Positions 1-11,931 of a DNA stretch of 64,000 nucleotides are shown one piece after another. The position numbers and the translations under genes are program-made. Source of the stretch: Motacilla alba alba (Eukaryota; Chordata; Aves; Passeriformes; Motacillidae); NCBI RefSeq assembly GCF_015832195.1, contig NC_052019.1:44705016-44769015 (forward strand), read 5' to 3'. Position 1 is the first letter of the stretch. Each line of letters starts with the position of its first letter. Under the pieces are notes generated by a model. That model saw only the letters and a list, made by a program, of their open reading frames with translations. It did no database searches and had not been told where the DNA came from.

Positions 1-3000
1 TACCACTGCATTTTATGATGCATCCAGTTAAAATTTATTTCCTATAACTCCGCATCCTGTTCCACCACAACCCCCCCTGGTTATTGGAAGCAGCTACCCT
101 TAGACAAAAAGGGTTTATTTGCTTTTGTTTTTTTTAATGATAACATTTGCTTATCATTTCTGTCGCAGTTAACTGCTGCAGTGATTGTGTAAGCAGAAGC
201 ATGTGGCTGAGCAGCACTGCCAGCTTCGTGGCATGCAGTGGCATGTGCTATCTTCAGCTGCACTGTCTTTGAGAACTTTTGAGATCTTTAGGACAGGGAC
301 TTCTTTGAGGAGTGCTTTGCAATCAAAAGAGAGCCTTGAGCTGGGCTGAGATACAAACAGCAAAGCTGCTGCATTGCTAGCTAGCAAGTACAGGAAAAGC
401 AGAGGGACTTTCAGCTTGGGAGTGAAGAGGGCAGGAATTCGCAATCCCTTGCAAGAGAGGGTTGTGTCCATTTGACATTCCCAAATCCTTTATCTCTTCC
501 TGACAGCTGGATTTTGAAGATACCTTGCTGTCTCAGATGTCAAGTGGTTTTGCTGCTCTTTCCACCTGTACTTCTGCAGCAGATACAGAGATCCCTACTT
601 CTATCACCCATTCTCTTGTGTATCTTTGTTACAGCTTAAGCAGCTTGTGTGATTGTGTTTTTTGTATTCCAAACATGTTCAGCTTTCTCCTTTCTTCCTC
701 AGCCTGGACCGCTTCCAAGATGTTCCATTCAGTCTGATTAGGAGCGCCATGTGCTGCAGCATAGACAAAGACTTCCAGTGGTGTCTCACAAAACTTTTGT
801 TTGTGCTTTTAACAAAAAGAATCTATGGAATCCAAATGCAACTAAACTATCAGCAACAGACACTGTTTTCAGAACATTCAATCCAGAAGGCGTGTTAGTT
901 ATTTTCATTGGGAGAACAGGAAGCATATGATTTAAAATTATACCAAATCTGTGTTACTTCCATTCTCTTTCACACTTTCATATCTGAATGAGAAAGTAGA
1001 CACTTTTTCCATTACACGCTGTCACTAACATTCCCACCCTTATGAGTTGCCTTAGCACTACATCACCCACAGACAAAAAAATAACTGAAGGGTGGCTTTG
1101 TTTTCAGTGAACCTTGCAGGGCCTTTAACACTTTCAAGTATGAGCTAACATTTTAAACTTTTGCAATCTACTGTGTCTTATCACGAAGGAAGCACTAGCC
1201 AAACCTCTGCACTGTGGCCTACTGCTGACCTGCTGATGAATTCACTTGGCGAATATGACCCAAATCTCTTCTTTCCTTCAACTATGATTTTGGTAACCTG
1301 AAATATTAAAAGTAATCTTTATATTCATAAAGAGTTTATATAAGAGGAGAATATGTAGGAAAATGCTGTCAGATAAAAAGTTTCAGGGATTAATGTTCTG
1401 CCTTATAATTTTACAGTTCTTTTTTTGGTGAAGCCTTTCACACACCAAACAGAAAACATTTCTCTCCAGCCTGCTAACAGCTTTCTTTTCAGCTTAAGTC
1501 ACAACCTTTGGAGCAAAAGCAACTAGGACTTTTCTGGTCATTACATTACAGCCCCTCAAATGTGACACTGTCATGACCAGATCCCTTAAATTCACCACTG
1601 TTTCAGTGTTCTTCACTGTTTTTCCTGGCCCTTGTCTAGCAATAGCTCAACTGCGACAGCTGTTGCTGCAGGCAAGGTGTATGAGCATTCGCAACCAAGT
1701 GCCAAGTCCTGCTCCTTTCAAGTGAGAAGCATTTTCCTGTCTTTTTACAGTCTTTATGTAGAAAATGACATTTCTAATTTCCTCAGTTTAATTTCATATT
1801 CTCCAAACTTTTTACTACACTTCTCTCTATGCAGAACAACTTTCTTAGACAAACTGGACTTTGTTCATGAGTGCTGGTCCATCCAATACAGTAACAAATA
1901 GTGGCTAGCACCAAACATGCAGTAAGAGGGCAAAACATTCCCACCTGTACAAACTCAGACAAAAAGGGTATTCTTCTTTGTTCCTTGTAGCCAGAAGTTA
2001 TTTTATTCTTTGATGAACAAGACTTCTTTTCCTATTCTGTCTCAAAAAACTCCAGATCTCATCATCATACTCTTTTTCTTGTGTCGTACCATGCACAACC
2101 TTCTAAGGCCCGTGAGCAATCTACTGAAATCTTTGTGATTCTTTTTGTAAAAATTGTTGTGATTCTAGAGTCACACAATATGTCCTTCCTCCCTGGGACC
2201 CAAAAAACACCCAAGCTCTGGAAATAGGTCACAACAGGGATCCCACTGCTCTAGGAACTGACATGAGCTGGCCACATGAGCCCAGATGTGTGGCTGTGTC
2301 TGGAAGTGACCCAGCAAGGCTGGCTGTGTCAAGCCCTCGCTTTCTCCCACCACACACTACTCTGCCACCTCACATTGGGTCCCAGGTCTATCAAAAAGTT
2401 ATCTTAAAACTAGTTTGACAGAACTCTCTTCAGGAATATTTGCTGAATGCACTGAGCTACTTGCACAGTATGTTCCAAAGCGTTCAGTAGGTTTGGGAGC
2501 ACAAAGCCTCTTGTTGCTCAATAGTATTGCTTTTTTGCCTGCTGCCAGTTTAGTCCTTCAACAGCTATCCTCGTACCACATTCTTCCTCTTACCTCAGTA
2601 GCTACTTAGGATGCAAAGCCTATTATTAGTGATATTTAAAGCTTTTTGGCCATAAATAGAAATTGCAACATACCACTTGATTCAGTGACTCTCCCCAGTT
2701 TCAGCATGCTGAGACCCCTAGAGCTGACCATAATACAAATCCAGTAGCTGCTCCTTTGAGTACCTGACATTTTTACTGCCCTGATTTCAGCTAAAGGGTT
2801 GAGAGAGGACACAAAGAGAAAGACTGACAGCAAAAAATAAGAATGTGGCACTGTTCCAAACCAGGATGTGGACATCACACTCTCCTTGGAAACTGACATT
2901 CCAATTACTACCACAGCCCTACAGCCACGGTCCTTGCCCGAGGTGAAGAAAACAGACCTGAAGGAGAGCAAGTGCAATGGTCCCCTTGCCTCCAGCAAAC

Positions 3001-4534
3001 CAGAGGATCAGAAACCTTCCCATCAGAAACCACACACACAAGGACAGCAGGTCTCAAAGTGGGCAAGAGCTGTGTGATCCCAAACATCAGCAAATGGCAT
3101 CACAAACTCCTCACAGGGTTTGAGCTAACAGGGCTGCTAAAGATGAGGGGTGACTAAGCACTGCCTGACTGCACTGAAATAAGGAGCTCAGCTGGATGGC
3201 TCCCAGAGGCCACATCTGCAAAAGAGGAATAACTGTCCTTGTACAATTGTAGTTCCTAAAAAGATTGGTCTTTCGGATAAAAGAAATTAAGAGGACTAAT
3301 ACATGGGATAATGTCAGGATTTAAAGTACCATGCTTATGCTTGGTGCAACCAATTTCAAAGGCATGTAATGACATGAGTGTTTCATTATAGTTATGTGCA
3401 TTAGTGACAGCTGGAATTAAGGTCACCAAAGTATTCTCATTCCTACTCCCTGCTTTCAATTATCCATAATTAGCTTCCTAAAACTTTCACACTGCTATTA
3501 AAATTTTGTCCACTTAGGGGGGCAATTTCCAACTTTGGGAGAGACAATCAGGTTTGGTGAGAAAGGCATCTGTGCCAATATCTAGAGAAGGGCTTTGTGG
3601 TTGGGGTTTTTCTTCTTCTCAAAATAACACGCTTTCCTCAGGAAAATTACTACATGCATTCTGGGGTTTTTTTAAACAATACTTAGAGGCAAGAAGCTGA
3701 AATACAAGAGGAAATACCTCATAGGAAAATAACAGTTTTGTGAAGTCTAAGGAAGATCGTTGGTTATTTATTCAGCTTACAAGTGCCCAAATACCACCAA
3801 CCACACAACTTCAGTATGGAATTTAGATTCCCCCTTTGGACAACATCAGGATCCAAGCAGCCACTCTCTTGACCAGCAAGATTTTGATCACTGGTTTGCA
3901 TCTTGAATCATTTCATTGATATAATTACTTGCAAACAATGCAGTAATTCTGGATTGTGAGTCTATAATTAAGATAAGATTTTACCCTTAATCACACACAC
4001 TATCGATAGCTGTGCTTTGCTTCATTTTGAATTCCTTTTCCCACCTCAGGTTCACATCCATTCTCTTTGTGCACATTTTAGATCTTTTCATCATGCACAC
4101 TGGACCAGTACTGAAGTTACTTGTTAATTGGGAGAGGCGTTTCTTATGATTTTTCTGGATTTGTACATGCATATTACAACTTCTGCTTTGATGAACCAAG
4201 AAAAAAAATGAAAAAGCAAAATCAACTTGTATGCCTTTTACTTGAGAAAATTGTATTGCATTAGTAAGTCAAAGAATGAAAGAATTTGAAGGATCACTGA
4301 ATTTACAGAGGAAAAAAAGTTGGATATTAGGCATATTTTTGATAACTAATGATTTCATCTTGAAAATTAATTAAATTTAGGTAGAGCTCACTGAAAGTTT
4401 GAGCTCTTAGAGGTGATGAAAAGCACTAAGCCATAGGCCCATGTGCTACACTGCATCAACTCACACCAGCATTTAAAAGTGCTTTGTATTTTTTTCAATA
4501 TTTAGTTTCCTCTGCTACTTTTTCCGGTGCTAGT

Positions 4535-4571
4535 TTTTCCTGTTTCCACGGGACCTATGGAAACAGGAAAA
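4535..4571. repeat. Perfect 14-bp inverted repeat, 9-bp loop
   Basis: The left arm TTTTCCTGTTTCCA (4535-4548) is the exact reverse complement of the right arm TGGAAACAGGAAAA (4558-4571). The loop is CGGGACCTA. No flanking gene or T-run supports a terminator; it could be a remnant of a small element or chance. Confidence 0.8.
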
Positions 4572-5257
4572 CCTGGAAGCAAATTTAAAAAGCAAGAAAG
4601 CATGCCAGTTTTTAAATCTATGCAGTATATAACTACACCAATGGTCTTTTTCTCCTTTTAACTTGAATAGGAACATCTAAAAACAGCATCACAAGTGAGA
4701 TGCAGGTGTTTGCTGTGAGTTATTTCCTCTCTCAGAGTACAGCATTTCACCTATCTCTTTAGGGCCACACCTCTGTATATACATACTGACAGTCAAGTGT
4801 GCTGTCAACCTCTAATTCCAGAGCTAAGCAAACACATTGCCAGGGTGTCATCTTTGCCACTGATCCATTGCTGCTTCACTCTTGGCTGAATTACCGTGGA
4901 AAATCCTTTCTGCTTTGTTTCTAGCCCCAGCCACCCATAGAGGGCACCCCGATTGCACCACGCTAGTCCAAGGACAATGCTTCCTATTTGTGACAATCTT
5001 CCCTTAAAACTAAGCCTATACAGCAGAAGTTGTCAAATCCCCTAAATTTATTTTGGTACTTTTCTTCTCAAAATATTCCTTAAATTACTTTTTTTACACA
5101 GATAAATTTTTTTTTTCTGATTTTACAGTATTGTTTTTCAGAATAAAAAAAAAGATACTTTTTTTTTTAAGTCTCTGAAAAGCTAAATTTTAAAAGCTTA
5201 ATTATTCTGGCTTTTGTTCTATAGATGCCTTTGTAAATAAATTTGCCTTTAGTGATT

Positions 5258-5600
5258 GTCCTGGTTTGATAAGGAAGTGAGTTTTTTGGGAGGTTTAATC
5301 TTTAGTTAAAGTTCTACTCTTTTCACCTCATATTGGTACTATGTAATTACTTGAGGGAGCACATATAAAGCCTAGGAATGCTTGAGTTTAAATAGAGACT
5401 TAGGTTTTAGATTTCGGGATCTTTATCCGTAAACACTTCCAAATCTCTTTTGAAGTTTATTGCATACAGAACATTCTTACTCACTTTGGTCTGGGTGCTG
5501 AAAAACTCTGAAAAGTCCCTGGAAAGATCTGGCTGCTGCAGATACCATAATTACTGATTTGGCTAACTTATATTAAATTTTCTTTTGTTGTAGGGGCTAA
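5258..5600 (+). mobile_element. Possible decayed LTR fragment
   Basis: Starts TGTCCTGGTTTGATAAGG, sharing the first ten bases with the LTR at 16681. A TATA-like CACATATAAAGCC follows about 100 bp in. The rest does not align with that LTR and the 3' end is not defined, so this could be a different ERVL family or chance. Confidence 0.3.
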
Positions 5601-8600
5601 GAGGGGAAAATAAGTAAGGGTTTTGCACACACAGCAAATGAAGCTACACAATACTTGCAGATACCTGCACTTTTCCATTTGCTGTAAAAATGAGAGTCAT
5701 GTTGGACTCCCTTGAACTTCAGCATACTCCCTTTTCCCAGGGCATGTTTACTTATCATCTCTTAGATGATCCTCACAGTCTGATCTCCCAGAACAAATAT
5801 TCTTTAGGAGTGTTTCAAAAACCTGCTGCCTTGGGGATCTGCTCCTACTGAATTAACCTCCCGACCCAAGGACCATGAGGCACTGATGGAGCAAGCCCCA
5901 GACTTTTGAGCTTTATCTAAACACCCACGAGAAAGGTGTGACAAACGCACCTCATGCACGGTTTCACCTGGCTTTGCAGCTATGTTCTCTGAAGGGATCT
6001 GTATTTCACCACCCTCTCTCTCCCAAATACCCACATTTCTGCTCCCCAAGAAGACTTGAGTCATGTGTGATCCTAAAAGGCCAAGTGCTGTAAAACAGCA
6101 GCCTCATCTGCTCACTCATCGGTGTTCTTGGTGTTTTCAGATAGCCTTCCTTGGAGTCCAGCTCAGATGGAAACCCTGATCAGAACTTTGACTGACCCTT
6201 GGCCCTGCAGATGTGACAGTTATCTGTTCACAACTTACAGGATTCAGAAAACTGCCGATATTGGGATGATGCAAGCTTATCCCTGGGTACAAAGCAGAGA
6301 GCCTTTCAGTTACGAGCATCTTTTTGAAGGCTAACCCTTCCACCAAACAGGGTTGTCAGGTGTCAGAGCTGGGGGGAGGGAAGGAGGTGCAGGACACCTG
6401 CTTGCTCCTCTGTTTCTTCTCCACCCAATTCATAGGGAGAGATGTATCTTAATAACTTCTAAAATAACATCTGCCTAGGGAGAAAACTGCCTCCTTCCTC
6501 ATCAGTTCCAGTTGAGGGACTCAGCAGCGAGCCCTTCAAACTGCCAAGAACAGGCACCATTATCAGAAGTGTTGTGCAGCATTTTCCAGTGGAATCTCAA
6601 GTGCCTCTGCAATACCCAGTAGAGACATTAAATTAAACCCACACTAATTCAGCTCTATCAGATAGGACAAACTTCAAGAGCTGTGTTAATTAAAAACTTT
6701 CCCCCAACACCTGTACTTAAGGACATAGAAGGTTCTCTTGTCACTTGAGGTAGCTGAAGCAAAATGTTTGTTTCTAAAGGAGATGTCCTGGCACACAGTT
6801 CTGAGTTCTGAGGTGAAAATTACTTCATGAAATTCTGTTAATTCATTAGAGATATTTGGATAGGCAGTAGTCTCCCAGTGGAAGCATCCAGCTATTGTTT
6901 TAATATAATCCCCAACCCCTCTGCCCAGATGCAGCCTGTTAGTTCTTTGCTGGTTTCAGATGGTGGAAGGACAAGTGCCTTCTGGATTATGAGACAAAAG
7001 GGGAAACCCATGTCAGTCCATTCCATGGCTCAAGGCACTCCAGGAGGGAAAACAAACACCTCAACTCCCTCCCCAGCCACCCAACCAGCTAAGGAGGGAG
7101 CCATGCTACACTCACACCAGAGGAACATCCATCCACCCAGCTCACAGCCGGGCTTATCAGCACATGGGAGCAGGAGTGAGTAGGGAATGACAGGACAAAG
7201 CCCCAGAAGCTGGGAAGGGTACAGTGTCCAGCACAAGGTTCCACAGAGACACATGGACAGGGAGAAGCAGCCACACAGCAGGGCTGGGAACAGCTCTGGC
7301 CAGAGAACGAGACAGGGAGATAACAAGGTGCCTGAGAAAGGAGAAGGGTTGCCTAGGCTCTCCTTGAAGAGGGGAAAGCCCACCACTTCTAGGAGGAAGT
7401 ATCAGAAATTTATCGTGGTGATAAAAAAGAGCCAACAGGTACAATTACAAACCCCCGGTGGGCAGGGTAAAGGTTTCTGTTTCTGTTGAGCATGTCTGTT
7501 TCTGTTGAGCAACAGCCATGTACTGAAGGGATCACCTGCTGTGGCTGCCTGATATCCACCTCTCTCTCACAGCTAGAAACTTGCCAGCCTTCAGCTGAGA
7601 CAACTTCCACCGAGATTGATGTACTCATTTCAAGCTCTCCTGACTGCACATCCCCTTTCCTTGGGGTCAAAGATGACTTTCTACACAAGACACAACACCC
7701 CTCCACTCTTCTTCCTGCACGCAGGGGAGTTACTGCAGCTGCCCAGAGTAGGCAACTGGGATCATCCCAGTCACCCTGGTCTAGCTGATTGGCACAGCTC
7801 CCTCCCCTCTTTGGCATGCCAGAGACACTGAAGAAGCAAAGCTTAAAGCAGGGCCTTGGAAATCTCTCCCAGGATACTGTTAGTAAGAGAGTAGTTAGTG
7901 TCTCCAAAGCATTCTTGGGAAATCCAAAAGAATTAATACATTCTGTGGGAGAAGAAAAGGAAATCCAAGTCTGGTGAAGGAGTTGGAGAAAAACAGTGCA
8001 TAAAAGTTGTGCAGATGAGCCACACAATACGTGAACCCACTATAAAATAGAGGCTCCTTGGAGAAGGAGCCACAAGGCTGTGACTGTGCCCTTTTAGTCC
8101 AGTGTCAGAAGAGACATTCTGGCACAGAGCATTTTAGCTTGGCAAGGGAAGAGGGACTGGTCCAACTAGAAAAGTGAGGAGGCTCTGGTGAGCTGGAATC
8201 TTTCTTTCCCTAGTGGCATTCAGTCAAGTCTGATTTTTCAAGAGAGCACAAAGGAAACACTCACAGACACTTACAGGAAGCCAGTCAAAGAGCAAAGACC
8301 TTTCATCATCTGTTCCTCAGTCCCCCCAGCTCCACCCCAGAAGACATTTTCCAGACTTTCCAGTCAGCCCTGAGATGTTGACTGGTGCACCAGCTTCATC
8401 AGCTCTCTGGCATGATCTGGCTGCATTCCCTCCCACCTTCAATGAGATAAGAGTCAGGAATGTTGTTCACACAATGGGTGTCACTATTCAAATCTGGAAA
8501 CCAAAGCAAACATTGGGCATTTGCTGCAGGTCCAAAGGAAGTCACGATATGGCTTCCATATGGAAGCAAAAACATTTTTCCTGGTGAAACACCAGCTCTG

Positions 8601-10581
8601 AAATTAGTCTTTTCTGGGTCTTTCTGGAGACAAATGAAGGAGGGCTTCATCAGGAAGGAGTCAGAGAAGGGAACACTTGGCAGGGAGTTGCACTAACTCA
8701 GGTAATTTGAATGCTTCTGATTATCAGAGATGATTCACTTCTGTTCACTTTGCACCAAGCATTGAGAAAGACATTGCATTTATCTGCATTGACTCACTGT
8801 TTCACAACATGAGCCTAAGGTATCGTTACTACTATGACAATGGGAAGGCTTGGACATCCAAAACCAGCCAGGGAAAGACTGCAAAGGGTTTTGGTAAATT
8901 CAGACAAACTAGAAAATGTCATAAAGAACGCAAGTCTTTCCTCCTCTATCACAGAGTTGCTGTGAAGTTGCTGGGAATAAAAATGCAAATGTTTTGAGAC
9001 AGCTGTCTGTCAAGATATCAGGAGGATACATGTGTCTGCAAAGATTGCTTTGATTTTTATCACCACAAGATGAGTTTTGCTGTTATAAAATCAGACTTAC
9101 AAGGAACACATTGTTTCATTACTGTATGGAGTTGCTTTCAATAAGGTTACAATTCTCAATCTCATACATCCTTGTTAAATGGAACACCTGGAACTAAAAC
9201 CACAAAAAGTCAAACTTATGGCAGGGACCATTTATACAAGCAAAGAATTCATAAAATTTGAGAGAGGAACATAGAATTTAATGGCTGAATTAAGGACAGC
9301 TCTTAAGAAAAGTTACAGGAATGAAGGAAAGACAGCACGGTTCTGTGTATGTTTGTTATGGTGTTACTTATCAGGTACAATTAACATGCCCTGATATAAT
9401 GGTTCTCACTGCTCAACCTGCACTGGTATTTACTGTCACTACTGTCAGAACTGCTCAACACCCAGAGAGGAGATGGGGTTTCTAAAGCATTGGCTTCCAT
9501 TCAAGCATCTAAATTGATAGCCATGTTCAGAGGAAATCTGATTGCATTGGACACTGTCTGAAAGAACGCCTTAGCTAAAATGAGTGTTTCTTTGCCAAAG
9601 GAGGCACATGTTTTTTAAAGAAAATGAAGAAGGAGTGGAGTGGGAGGAAGGGATACAACTGTACTCAGTGAAATGTTATTCCTCAGACTCCTCAGTCCTT
9701 GCCTTCCTTCCCCCTCAGCAATACACAGTGTCTTCTTGGTCAGGGAGAACATTCCCTCTCCAAGGTCCTATATCACAAGGTGAAAATTATTGCAATTATT
9801 AGGCAATAGCTGTAAAGTGGTACCACCTAAGCAAACACAGCTCGTGTAAGACTCTATGCATACGGACATGCACCAGCAGTACATCCAAGGAAATCGGGTA
9901 TGGGTCCCAGTAGACAAAGAGGGCAGAAAGAGAACAGACATATACACAGAAGAGAACAACATCACTGAGATCAATGAAGCCCTCAGCAGTGGAGCTGTGA
10001 AGAGATGCTAGCTAGCACTGCCAAGTCCCTACACAACACACTTCTTCTCCAGAGCAATGTGCAGCACAGCTCACATTTTGTTGTGGACAAGTGACATTGC
10101 CCTAAATTAAAGGACAGTGGGGGGCAAAGCATTGTCCTATTAACTGGGTATCTCTGCATGGTTGCCAAACAGGAGGTAAGAGATATGCATCGGATTCTGA
10201 TGAATGAAACACAAAAAGATACAAGCACAATCACGTGCTTATTGTTGTATAGAGTTGAACTCTGTAATTAGCATCTCTGGGGTAGTGTCCCAAAGAGAAA
10301 ACAAGAAAGGAAATTGCAATGTGTCTATTTATTTCCATAGCTACTGTATGACTGAGAGCCACTCAGCAACCTCTGCTATTTGTAGGAGGGTTTCCCAACA
10401 AAACATACCAAAGGCACAGGAAAAGGGCTCGTGTGTTGTTTTCTCAACACATAGTAACAGACCAACAGGTAGAGCTCCCTACCCTGTAAGGGAGAGGGTG
10501 TAAAAGAATGCTTTCCTTAGAGACAATGGGACATAAATCACAAAGCCAGGCTCAGGGCATGGAAAGAGAACACACACAAAT

Positions 10582-10726
10582 GATGAGATTAGCTCAGCTG
10601 ATTAGAGCCTCTTGCTAAAAACACCAAGGTTGTGGGTTCAATTACTGTATGGGCATTTCACTTAACAGCTGGAGTTGACGGTCTTGTGAGACCCTTTCAG
10701 CTGAGAGTATTCTGTGATCCTACGAT
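10582..10726 (+). repeat. tRNA-Ile-derived SINE with CR1-type tail (TguSINE1-like)
   Basis: The head (10584-10655) follows tRNA-Ile: an A-box-like TTAGCTCAGCTGATTAGAG, the AAAACACCAAGG anticodon-arm region and a B-box-like GGTTCAATTAC. The tail (about 10668-10726) resembles the CR1 3' end: GGAGTTGACGGTCTTGTGAG then TATTCTGTGATCCTACGATC. This head-plus-CR1-tail layout is that of the songbird SINE family. About 145 bp, moderately diverged. It abuts the broken SEA exon of the TMPRSS11 pseudogene. No clear target-site duplication. Confidence 0.75.
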
Positions 10727-10774
10727 CAGTGATATAGGAGGAACCTGAGACTATTTTAAATATCTGCTTCACCA
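10727..10774 (-). pseudogene. TMPRSS11 copy 2: truncated second SEA-domain exon
   Basis: The acceptor CCGTCTCTGCAG/TG is followed by an open stretch VKQIFKIVSGSSYIT, which aligns with ISEVFRGSFLSKRYIR of the intact copy and with VKNAF in human TMPRSS11E. Two extra bases (TG) after the acceptor put it out of frame with the phase-0 donor of the preceding exon, giving Trp-stop. About 15 of the expected 22 codons remain before the CR1-like tail of the SINE. The donor end of the exon is not recognisable on the far side of the SINE. Confidence 0.6.
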
Positions 10775-10994
10775 CTGCAGAGACGGAGAGAAGTGACAGG
10801 CTAGAAGATGCTGAGTGGCAAGTGCCTGGTGTGCCAGGTATGATCATGCCTCTCCTGCTATCCATTACCCAGGTCTGCCCACTGGGGGACTGAGGGTACA
10901 CCAGATCCTGTGGTCTCTGAGTGTGCTGTTCACATTAATGACTCTTGTATTATCACACAGTCCTTAATGGAAAGGCACAATGATCCAAACTTAC

Positions 10995-11113
10995 CAGTCT
11001 CTCAACCCTCTCGCTCAGGTCTCTAAACCTTCCTGAGGATTGTCTGGAAAATTCATTATTGTATCGGATGTTGGTGATTTTTACATTGGCACTGTAATAG
11101 AACAGCTTCTGAT
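10995..11113 (-). pseudogene. TMPRSS11 copy 2: first SEA-domain exon
   Basis: 119-nt exon. The acceptor is TTCCCTTACAG/AT and the donor GAGACTG/GTAAGT, phase 1 to phase 0 as in the intact copy. It encodes DQKLFYYSANVKITNIRYNN and ends FRDLSERVERL. Close to the SEA start of human TMPRSS11F (FYY...FKVTNIKY). No lesion within the exon. Confidence 0.9.
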
Positions 11114-11809
11114 CTGTAAGGGAAAGAAGAGGAACAGGCAATACTCAAAGTACCAAGATGAATGAACTTTAGAGAAACACCTGGCACCTAACAACTAGGG
11201 AGTGGATGAGCCTTCAGTTGTATCCAATCCATGCAAATACAGCTTCCAAAAGCTAGGAGCAATCACTTGATTCAGTTAGGTGATCTAATCCAAGTTGTCC
11301 CAGCAGTTACATTTCTGCCCAACCAACAGCACTTGGGGCTCACACAGAATCACAAGCTGCACCTTGCTGCTTAGTTACCTTCCTTCCTGGCCTGTCCACT
11401 CAACACCAAGCCCTGGCAGGAAGCTGCTAGTGATCAGAGAAAGAGAACAGAGAAACACCCCAAGAGAGACATGCAGAAAGCTCTGTTTGCCACTCATGTA
11501 AGGGAGACCAGACACTTGTGTGTTGACTTCATCCCAGAAGTAGATCATGAGAAAAATGTGAAACGAGTGAAAGTAAGTTAAAATCAACAGAAACCACAGC
11601 CCTAAATCACCCTGCAGAGCAGGACGTGTTCCTAGGAGGTCTGCAAAGATGCTAAATGAGGAAGGAAAGAGAGGTCTAGAGAAGCCAGTGTTTTTTTCCC
11701 CCAAATAAGCTTTAGACAGACTGGTGAAAACTCCCACTGTCATCTGGCACAATGGGCACAGAGGAAATTCACTAAGCATAGGAATAGTGATACACTATGC
11801 AAAACTTAC

Positions 11810-11931
11810 CATATGCCAGAAAATAAACCAGGAGACCAATGGTGATAGCTGCTGCCACTGCTGTTCCAATAACAATTACAGCAATTTTCCAGGGCTCAAG
11901 ATGTCTTATTTTGATGGTTGACTGATGAATT
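11810..11931 (-). pseudogene. TMPRSS11 copy 2: membrane-anchor exon
   Basis: 122-nt exon. The acceptor is TTTTCCCAG/A and the donor GCATATG/GTAAGT. It encodes IHQSTIKIRHLEPWKIAVIV, then a hydrophobic segment ending LLVYFLAY. LEPWKIAVIV is nearly identical to the intact copy, and VYFLA-Tyr-Asp-Gln-Lys across the next junction mirrors human TMPRSS11D. The exon enters in phase 2, so an upstream exon ending ATG-TAY-AG would give the family's Met-Tyr-Arg start. I found no such exon between 12 and 30 kb. On its own the exon is intact. Confidence 0.9.

Larger units (their letters stand above)
1..10581. other. No recognisable gene
   Basis: Lies downstream of the TMPRSS11 pseudogene, where its missing exons would be expected. 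I searched the minus strand for the WPWQ, AAHC, VTGWG and GDSGGP signatures and for the SEA strand and found none. A 205-codon minus-strand frame (7410-8027) has no family resemblance. Only the possible LTR and the hairpin are noted here. Confidence 0.6.
10727..11931 (-). pseudogene. Truncated second TMPRSS11 copy (11D/11F-like), broken by a SINE
   Basis: Remnant of a second membrane-anchored serine protease gene, in the same orientation as the intact copy. Three exons remain: membrane anchor (11931-11810), first SEA exon (11113-10995) and part of the second SEA exon (10774-10727). The first two are perfectly spliceable and in frame. The third starts two bases out of frame after its acceptor, giving an immediate stop, and runs into a tRNA-derived SINE at 10726. 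In the intact copy the stop lies 5 kb beyond the equivalent exon. Here no His, Asp or Ser exon is recognisable in the 10.5 kb to the window edge. A very long intron with exons outside the window cannot be strictly excluded. Confidence 0.75.

Noticed and set aside
7410..8027. 205-codon minus-strand frame, the longest in the window
   Set aside because: No domain, signal peptide or splice context recognised; overlapped by several plus-strand frames of similar quality.
10584..10655. Functional tRNA-Ile gene
   Set aside because: The acceptor-stem and B-box positions are degenerate, and the sequence runs directly into a CR1-like SINE tail, so it is a SINE head rather than a tRNA gene.
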